A DNA stretch of 36,280 nt from positions 1 to 36,280 of the forward strand of contig MNEA01000049.1 in NCBI GenBank assembly GCA_001917435.1, written 5' to 3'. How positions within the stretch are numbered: the stretch's first letter is position 1; every line of letters begins with the position of its first letter. Both the position numbers and the translations under genes were made by a program. Below, in pieces: positions 30,771 to 36,280 of this stretch. This DNA comes from Acidobacteria bacterium 13_2_20CM_2_57_6 (lineage in GTDB: Bacteria > Acidobacteriota > Terriglobia > Acidiferrales > UBA7541). The notes below the pieces were generated by a model, which saw only the letters and a list, made by a program, of their open reading frames with translations, ran no database searches and had not been told where the DNA came from.

Positions 30771-31982
30771 ATGGACAAGGAAAATTTGATCCTCGATGCG
30801 GAGAGAGAAAGGCGCCTTGCGGCGGCGCGAAGAATTGTCGTCAAGGTTGGCACGAGCACGGTGACCGCAGCGGAAGGGCAGTTCAGCCCGCAGCGAGTTG
30901 GGCCAATCGTGCGCTCGATTGCGAATCTCGTGAAGTCCGGCCGCCAGGTCGTGCTGGTGTCCTCTGGCGCCATCGGATTGGGCAGAGGCTGGCTTGGCCT
31001 TCACCCCTCGCGGCTTCATGACATGGTAACCAAACAAGCGTGCGCCGCGGTCGGTCAGAGCTTGCTCATGGACGCCTACAAAAGCCTTTTTTCCGGGTGG
31101 AGTCTCAAGATTGCGCAGGTTTTACTTACGGAGGAAGACTTCAGTAATTGGCGCCGGTATTCCAACCTCAGACGGACGATGGAGAAACTGCTTGGATTTG
31201 GAATCGTTCCGATCGTCAATCAAAACGATACGGTGTCAACGGCTGAAATTGAAACCATAGGAGGCCACGGCCGCGCCGCGGCATTCAGCGACAACGATCG
31301 TCTGGCCGCGCTGGTGATGAGCGGACTGGAAGCAGATGCGCTGGTGCTGGTTACGAATGTGGAAGGATTACTTCGCAAGGGTCCCCCAGGGGCAAGCACG
31401 CACTCGCAGAGTTCAAAGAGCACAGATCTGATTCCGCTGGTCGGCGAAATCACGCCAGATCTTAAAGCAGTGGCCGCTGGCCCGTCGTCGAATGGGCGGG
31501 GAGGCATGGCGACAAAACTGGAAGCGGCAGAAATCGCAATGGATTGCGGCGGAATCGCGGTGATCGTGAACGGGCAGAAGGAATCCGTACTGGACCAGAT
31601 ATTTGCCGGCCAGCGAATCGGAACCGCGTTTCTCTCTTCCAAACGCATTCGAGGGAAAAGACGATGGATTGTCCACGCAGCGGGAGTGCGAGGCCGCGTG
31701 GTGGTGGATGGTGGAGCGCAACAAGCAATTCTGAAGGGCAAGGCAAGCCTTCTTACTTCGGGCATCGTTCGTGTCGAAGGGCATTTCGCACCCATGGATG
31801 TGGTCAGCATCCTGGACCATGATGGGCGCGAATTTGCGCGGGGCATAGCAAACTACGCGAGCGCACAGGCGCAGGAAGAAGTGGCAGGGAAAAGAGTTCA
31901 TTCCGTTAAGGAGCGGGGCGTTGCGGCTTCGCGCATTCTCGTTCGGCGCGATAACATTGTCTTGCTGCGACATTCACAATGA
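30771..31982 (+). CDS. proB: Glutamate 5-kinase
   Basis: This 403-residue enzyme phosphorylates L-glutamate to gamma-glutamyl phosphate, the first step of proline synthesis. The amino-acid kinase domain (about 15-270) has VVKVGTSTVT (23-32), VLVSSGAIGLGRG, PIVNQNDTVS and FSDNDRLAALV. GRGGMATKLEAAEIA and a C-terminal PUA domain (about 290-380) follow. Bacterial enzymes are often shorter (about 370), and the extra length is a charged N-terminus of about 20 residues. GGAG precedes ATG. The stop overlaps the start of proA (ATGA at 31979), so the two are translationally coupled. Confidence 0.93.
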   Translation: MDKENLILDAERERRLAAARRIVVKVGTSTVTAAEGQFSPQRVGPIVRSIANLVKSGRQVVLVSSGAIGLGRGWLGLHPSRLHDMVTKQACAAVGQSLLMDAYKSLFSGWSLKIAQVLLTEEDFSNWRRYSNLRRTMEKLLGFGIVPIVNQNDTVSTAEIETIGGHGRAAAFSDNDRLAALVMSGLEADALVLVTNVEGLLRKGPPGASTHSQSSKSTDLIPLVGEITPDLKAVAAGPSSNGRGGMATKLEAAEIAMDCGGIAVIVNGQKESVLDQIFAGQRIGTAFLSSKRIRGKRRWIVHAAGVRGRVVVDGGAQQAILKGKASLLTSGIVRVEGHFAPMDVVSILDHDGREFARGIANYASAQAQEEVAGKRVHSVKERGVAASRILVRRDNIVLLRHSQ

Positions 31983-33307
31983 GCGTCACAAGAACACAGC
32001 CAGAGACAAGTGTGGCGGAGATGGCGAGCCGGGTACGGGTGGCCGCTCGAGTGCTGGCGCGGCTTTCGAATGAGCGCCGCAATGAAATACTGGCAGCGGC
32101 GGCCGCGGCAATCGAGGACCATGGGTCAGAAATCCTTGATGCTAATGCAAAGGATTGTCTTGCCGCGCAACCTACCGTCGCCACAGGCACGATGTCCGCC
32201 GCTATGTTCGCGCGCCTGCGAATCAGCGAGCATGGAATCAAAGAAATGGCTGCCCGTGTGCGGGACGTGGCACGCCTCGCTGATCCTCTCCACCGGAAGC
32301 TCTCATCCACGGAACTGGATGAGGGACTCGTGCTCCTCAAAGAATCGTGTCCACTCGGGGTTATCGGCATAGTTTTCGAATCGCGGCCCGATGTTGTGCC
32401 ACAGGTGGCTTCTCTGGCGCTGAAATCTGGAAACGGCATCCTTCTCAAGGGTGGTTCTGAAGCGGCGCGCACAAACGAGGTCCTGGTGCAAATCTGGCGC
32501 AATTGCCTGCCTCGGTTTGAGGAAGTCCCGCCAGATTCGATCTGCTTGCTGCACACGCGCGCTGACGTAATGGAATTGCTTGCGCTCGATCGCGATGTGG
32601 ACCTCATTATTCCAAGAGGGTCACGCGAGCTGGTTGAATTTGTAGCCGAGCACAGCCGTATTCCCGTTCTCGGGCATGGCGAAGGAGTGTGCCATGTCTA
32701 CGTGGACCGGGCTGCGGACATTGAGAAAGGCGTGCGAATTACCTTTGATTCCAAGGTGCAGTACCCGGCGGCATGCAACGCCGCAGAAACGCTGCTGGTC
32801 CACCAGGACATCGCTGGCAATTTCTTGCCGAGGATGGTTTCGAAATTGTCCGAGGCGGGAGTGGAAATACGCGGGTGTGCGAAAACTATCGCTCTGCTGG
32901 GCAGGGCAGATATCGTGCCTGCCAACGAGAGCGATTGGGCGACGGAATACGGCGACCTCATTCTGTCGATCAAGATTGTCGCGAACACGGAAGACGCTAT
33001 TCTGCACATTCATCGTTACGGATCGGGCCACACGGAGACGATCGTTACGGAAGACGCGCGCGCCGCGAAGCATTTCATGGAAGAAGTGGATGCCGCGGGC
33101 GTTTATCACAATGCTTCGACGCGATTTGCAGACGGTTTCCGCTATGGTCTCGGCGCCGAGCTGGGCATCAGCACGAACAAATTTCACGCCCGCGGACCCG
33201 TGGGGCTCGAAGGGCTCACGACGTACAAATACAAACTTTTTGGCAAAGACCACGTTGTGGCTGAGTACGCGAACGGCACACGGCGGTTCACGCACCGGCG
33301 CCTATGA
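31979..33307 (+). CDS. proA: Gamma-glutamyl phosphate reductase
   Basis: A 442-residue aldehyde-dehydrogenase-fold enzyme reducing gamma-glutamyl phosphate to glutamate semialdehyde with NADPH, the second step of proline synthesis. The catalytic cysteine is C266 in QYPAACNAAETLLVH. Other landmarks are PLGVIGIVFESRPDV (125-139), ILLKGGSEA (154-162), DLIIPRGS (208-215) and the closing RGPVGLEGLTTYKY. It overlaps proB by 4 bases; the unstable acyl phosphate is normally passed between the two proteins. proC is not in the window. Confidence 0.94.
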   Translation: MSVTRTQPETSVAEMASRVRVAARVLARLSNERRNEILAAAAAAIEDHGSEILDANAKDCLAAQPTVATGTMSAAMFARLRISEHGIKEMAARVRDVARLADPLHRKLSSTELDEGLVLLKESCPLGVIGIVFESRPDVVPQVASLALKSGNGILLKGGSEAARTNEVLVQIWRNCLPRFEEVPPDSICLLHTRADVMELLALDRDVDLIIPRGSRELVEFVAEHSRIPVLGHGEGVCHVYVDRAADIEKGVRITFDSKVQYPAACNAAETLLVHQDIAGNFLPRMVSKLSEAGVEIRGCAKTIALLGRADIVPANESDWATEYGDLILSIKIVANTEDAILHIHRYGSGHTETIVTEDARAAKHFMEEVDAAGVYHNASTRFADGFRYGLGAELGISTNKFHARGPVGLEGLTTYKYKLFGKDHVVAEYANGTRRFTHRRL

Positions 33308-33340
33308 TCGATTCTCTGGCAGTCATAGAATGCGTCACAC

Positions 33341-34381
33341 TCACAGTTGGCGGACTGTACCACGAATGACGAATTCCGTGGGCAGGATGCGCTGGCTGAA
33401 GGTCATTCGCGGATGATGGAGCCGCTCAAGAAGCATCTTCATGCAGGTTTCGCCGATCTCCTCTTTGTCGACGTGGACGGTCGAAAGCGGCGGGTCCATG
33501 AGAACGGCCTCTTCACGATCGTCGAAGCCCACCAGACTGATATCGTCCGGCACTTTCAATCCCTGCCGGCGCAGCGCCCGCCAAAGCCCATAAGCAATTT
33601 CATCGTTGCCGGCAACAGCAGCGGTGGGCCGCGGCTGGCGCGACAGGATTCGCCCTGCGCTCTTTTGACCGAAATCGACGAAGCTCTGAGGATTTCGCGA
33701 AGTGATCAAGACGTGTTTTAGTTTGTTTTCGCGCATTGCTTGCCGGTAGCCTTCAAACCGCCGCCAAAGCCAAGGGTAGGAGACATCTGCGGCGAAGACA
33801 ATGTGGCGGTGCCCTTTGCCGATCAGATAGCGCGTGGCATGAAGCGTCCCATTGAAATCATCGAAGCCTACCTGGTCGAATTGCTCCTCGTCGCCCATTC
33901 CAACCACATTATTGCTGAAGGCCACGAAGGGCATATGGATGGATTCGATCCTGCGAAGCAGGTTCGGGTAAATCGTCCCCGCCAGAATGAGACCGTCAAT
34001 CAAGCCGTGCTCCTGAAGAACGGGCGGGAGGTCAATCCTGTCGGGAGGCGTCCTGGGGGAGTAATGCAGCGCAGCGAATAGAACGTGCTGCTTCAAGCCG
34101 CTGGCGTACGATTCGACGCCTTGCAGGATGCGCGCGTGAAAGGGATGGAGAAAATCGCGGTTGCTCAGGAGAAAGCAAACCATTTCCGCGCGGCGCTTAA
34201 GAATCCGGCGCGCCTGCGCGTTGGGGCGGAATCCCAGTCGCCGGATGGCCTCCAGAACTCGCGCGCGCGTTTCCCGGCTCACCTGGGAGCTGGAATTTAA
34301 CACGCGAGAAATCGTTCCTATGCCGACGGAAGCGGCCTGGGCGACCTCTCGAATCGTCGTTTTCCTTGGAACTGCTTCCAT
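33341..34381 (-). CDS. LacI-family transcriptional regulator
   Basis: The protein has 346 residues from the ATG at 34381; an in-frame GTG at 34408 would add 9 basic residues. The N-terminal helix-turn-helix reads TIREVAQAASVGIGTISRVL with the hinge helix NAQARRILKRRAE. A periplasmic-binding-protein-like effector domain follows (from about 60), with GLILAGTIYPNLL, VGFDDFNGT, AVAGNDEIAYGL and SLVGFDDRE. It binds DNA as a dimer and responds to a sugar or related ligand. It is divergent from a TonB-dependent receptor whose promoter carries a LacI-type palindrome, so it probably represses that gene. The stop lies 33 bases from the proA stop (convergent). Confidence 0.9.
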   Translation of the reverse strand: MEAVPRKTTIREVAQAASVGIGTISRVLNSSSQVSRETRARVLEAIRRLGFRPNAQARRILKRRAEMVCFLLSNRDFLHPFHARILQGVESYASGLKQHVLFAALHYSPRTPPDRIDLPPVLQEHGLIDGLILAGTIYPNLLRRIESIHMPFVAFSNNVVGMGDEEQFDQVGFDDFNGTLHATRYLIGKGHRHIVFAADVSYPWLWRRFEGYRQAMRENKLKHVLITSRNPQSFVDFGQKSAGRILSRQPRPTAAVAGNDEIAYGLWRALRRQGLKVPDDISLVGFDDREEAVLMDPPLSTVHVDKEEIGETCMKMLLERLHHPRMTFSQRILPTEFVIRGTVRQL

Positions 34382-34563
34382 GACTGAGGCCTTTTTGCGC
34401 TTTGGCACCTTGCGCGGTTCTGGGGGGATCCTCGACCCCTGGTCACCGCCGTAAGTCTAGCACACGGAAAGGATGAGCGTATCTACAGGCTGGCTAGGGA
34501 ATCTGCGGTGGTAGCAAGAAGCAAGAAAACCGATGCAAGATATTGGTTTCGTGAGAATCGGGC

Positions 34564-34607
34564 TTGACATGGCGTTTTCGGTCAGTTAGGGTGTGGAACC
34601 AGTTCCA
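34564..34607 (+). promoter_or_regulatory. Promoter and LacI-type operator of the TonB receptor gene
   Basis: A consensus TTGACA at 34564-34569 and TAGGGT at 34587-34592 are 17 bases apart. Immediately downstream TGGAAC (34594-34599) and GTTCCA (34602-34607) form a perfect inverted repeat with a CA spacer. It lies at the transcription start, where a bound repressor would block RNA polymerase. The LacI gene is about 200 bases away on the other strand. Confidence 0.6.
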
Positions 34608-34661
34608 GGGTTTGTTGTCCTCTTTGCACCGGGGTTGGAGTCTTCTCAGTGGGGTGAGGTC

Positions 34662-36280
34662 ATGAAAAAACTGTTTGGTTTGTCTTCCTCTTGGATTCAT
34701 AGCGGGAATAGATCTCATGCAATCCAGACTGAAGAATTTGCGGCACCGGCCATAACCGGCCTGTTCAAGTTGTGGCAACTTGGCGTGGCTGTTCTGCTCG
34801 GGACGATGCTTCTAGGCTTTTCCGCGCCAGCCATGGGGCAGGCGGTCAACGCGACGCTGCTCGGCACGGTGATGGATGCCAGCGGAGCGGCGGTGGCGGA
34901 GGCAAGGGTCACGGCTACAGAAATGAAGACGGGTCTTAGCCGTAGCACGACGACTAATGATAGCGGGAATTATGCATTTGCCGATCTTCCCCCAGGTCAA
35001 TATGAAGTCGCTACCGAGAAACAAGGATTCAAGAAAGCAGTGCGATCCGCAGTGGATGTAGTTGTGAACACAGACACGCGCGTGAACCTTACGCTTGAGC
35101 CGGGAGCCATAACCGAAAGCGTGGTGGTGAATGCTGAAACTCCGATACTCCAAACGGACCGAGCCGATGTCGGCGCCAAGATTGAAAGCAGGCAAGTGGT
35201 CGATCTTCCGCTGGGAAATAATCGCAATTTCCAGAATCTGTTGAATCTGGTGCCGGGAGCTACTCGCGCACATAGAGTGCATTCTGAGTTCTTCAATGCG
35301 CAAGACAGCTTGTCGACGGAAGTGAACGGCCAAGCTCGCCTGTTCAACAACCTGCAGATCGAAGGCGTGGATGACAATGAGCGCACGGGCCTGCTGCAAA
35401 TCTACATCCCTCCCGCAGAGGCCATTCAAACGGTCGACGTAGGCACCAGCAACTACACAGCCGAGTTCGGACGCGCCGGTGGGGCCGTCACCAACGTCAT
35501 TTTGAAGTCGGGCACAAACGACTACCATGGCGCGGCCTACGAGTTCAACCGGATCAGTGCCCTGGCAGCCAAGCCTTTCTTTCAAACCCTAGCCAAAGCG
35601 CCGACCACTTACAACTACTATGGCGGCAATGTGGGCGGGCCCATCTTGCGAAACAAGCTTTTTTTCTTCGGCGATTTCCTGCGGATTGACGATTCACGCG
35701 GAAAGTTTGACATTCTGGCGGTACCGCGCGATGACTTCCGCAGCGGAAATCTGGGCGCAGGCGGGACCACGATCTATGATCCCTACCAAACTACAGATGC
35801 CACGCACGCGACCCTGGCGCTTGATGCCAGTGGAAAACCAATTCCTGTGGCGCCCGCCAATAGAACGCCATTCCCCAACAATACTATCCCTGCGAGCCGC
35901 TTCAGCCCGCTGGCGCTGAAAATTCTTGCGCTCGTTCCGCACACCAATGTAACGAACCCGGGCCTCAGCAACAACTATCAACAAAACACGCGCTTCCTGA
36001 AAAACACAACGGCATTCGACACCAAATTTGATTTCAACCGCAAGGATAACGACCGTTTCGCTTTCAGGTTTAGCCGGGCAGTGCAAAGCCTCAACGATCA
36101 GCCGATCTTTGGCTTAGCCGGAGGCCCCAAGGGCGGAGGTTTCCAGGGCACGGGTGAACAACACGTCCAAAGCGGAGCTCTCAATCATACGCATGTGTTC
36201 TCCCCAAGCCTGATCGTTGAGACGCGTGTCGGTGTGAGCCATTATAGAAATATTGCCCATAACTCGGACTTTGGCTCCAA
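34662..36280 (+). CDS. TonB-dependent receptor, Oar-like (carboxypeptidase-regulatory N-domain), partial
   Basis: The gene starts at ATG 34662, preceded by GAGGT, and continues past the window end, giving at least 539 residues. A long N-region leads to a signal segment (about 42-63, LGVAVLLGTMLLGFSAPAMG). A carboxypeptidase-regulatory-like domain follows (about 66-145, GTVMDASGAAVAEARVTATE, GNYAFADLPPGQYEVA). The plug has GNNRNFQNLLNLVPGA, VDVGTSNYTAEFGRAGGAVT and VILKSGTNDYHGAAYEFNR. The barrel begins with NVGGPILRNKLFFFGDFLRI. Acidobacteria have many such receptors, thought to import glycan fragments. The divergent LacI regulator and its operator support a sugar-type substrate, which is not identified. 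Confidence 0.92.
   Translation, partial: MKKLFGLSSSWIHSGNRSHAIQTEEFAAPAITGLFKLWQLGVAVLLGTMLLGFSAPAMGQAVNATLLGTVMDASGAAVAEARVTATEMKTGLSRSTTTNDSGNYAFADLPPGQYEVATEKQGFKKAVRSAVDVVVNTDTRVNLTLEPGAITESVVVNAETPILQTDRADVGAKIESRQVVDLPLGNNRNFQNLLNLVPGATRAHRVHSEFFNAQDSLSTEVNGQARLFNNLQIEGVDDNERTGLLQIYIPPAEAIQTVDVGTSNYTAEFGRAGGAVTNVILKSGTNDYHGAAYEFNRISALAAKPFFQTLAKAPTTYNYYGGNVGGPILRNKLFFFGDFLRIDDSRGKFDILAVPRDDFRSGNLGAGGTTIYDPYQTTDATHATLALDASGKPIPVAPANRTPFPNNTIPASRFSPLALKILALVPHTNVTNPGLSNNYQQNTRFLKNTTAFDTKFDFNRKDNDRFAFRFSRAVQSLNDQPIFGLAGGPKGGGFQGTGEQHVQSGALNHTHVFSPSLIVETRVGVSHYRNIAHNSDFGS

Noticed and set aside
1..36280. Search for CRISPR arrays, prophage, integrase, transposase or toxin-antitoxin genes
   Set aside because: No regularly spaced direct repeats and no recognisable proteins of these classes were found by reading.

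Overview
The window looks like a chromosomal segment of an acidobacterium, most likely class Terriglobia. This is an inference from gene content: an Oar-like TonB-dependent receptor with an N-terminal carboxypeptidase-regulatory domain beside a LacI regulator, a winged-helix/TPR regulator with no kinase, a fused beta-propeller/phosphoesterase, a PA14-containing GH3 glycosidase, and several small families common in that phylum. The DNA is GC-rich. No rRNA, tRNA, CRISPR array, integrase or transposase was seen.

Layout. 1-63 is the end of a cold-shock protein, closed by a strong hairpin terminator. 146-2230 holds a possible structured leader RNA, a PilZ protein, a frameshifted CHRD-domain remnant on the minus strand, and a membrane protein whose GGDEF signature has decayed. 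2349-3533 (minus) is a PLP-dependent trans-sulfuration enzyme. 3858-7165 is a 2-oxoacid:ferredoxin oxidoreductase pair (fused gamma-alpha, then beta) followed by an ICMT-like membrane methyltransferase. 7225-11434 is a glycan block: secreted GH3 enzyme, secreted ChbG/YdjC-type deacetylase, and a membrane-anchored Ig-like protein. 11584-14505 holds housekeeping and small enzyme genes: GreA, a small membrane protein, isoaspartyl peptidase, a VOC protein and a PNPOx-like protein. 14549-16489 (minus) is the winged-helix/TPR regulator, divergent from an exported barrel-like protein.

17229-18124 is a gene-free stretch. It contains a 39-bp relic of a VOC gene 3' end, an orphan LacI-type palindrome, a REP-like palindrome, an AT-rich inverted repeat and a copy of a dispersed repeat. 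18125-19734 is an esterase-cupin operon. 19739-22804 (minus) is the propeller/phosphoesterase, divergent from a LolA-like protein. 24388-26166 is a broken metal/drug efflux operon: a 27-codon leader ORF, an intact TolC-like gene, a truncated and start-frameshifted adaptor, and no pump. Further on are a small Cys-rich protein, a frameshifted PEGA protein, a coiled-coil membrane protein (minus), an EF-G paralogue with altered G motifs, the proB-proA operon, and a LacI regulator divergent from the TonB receptor that runs off the window.

I did not find one clear new multi-gene system. The most informative leads are the possible leader RNA, the LacI-type operator pair, the decayed efflux operon, the EF-G with non-canonical G3 and G4 motifs, the degenerate GGDEF/PilZ neighbours, and the family of intergenic repeats.
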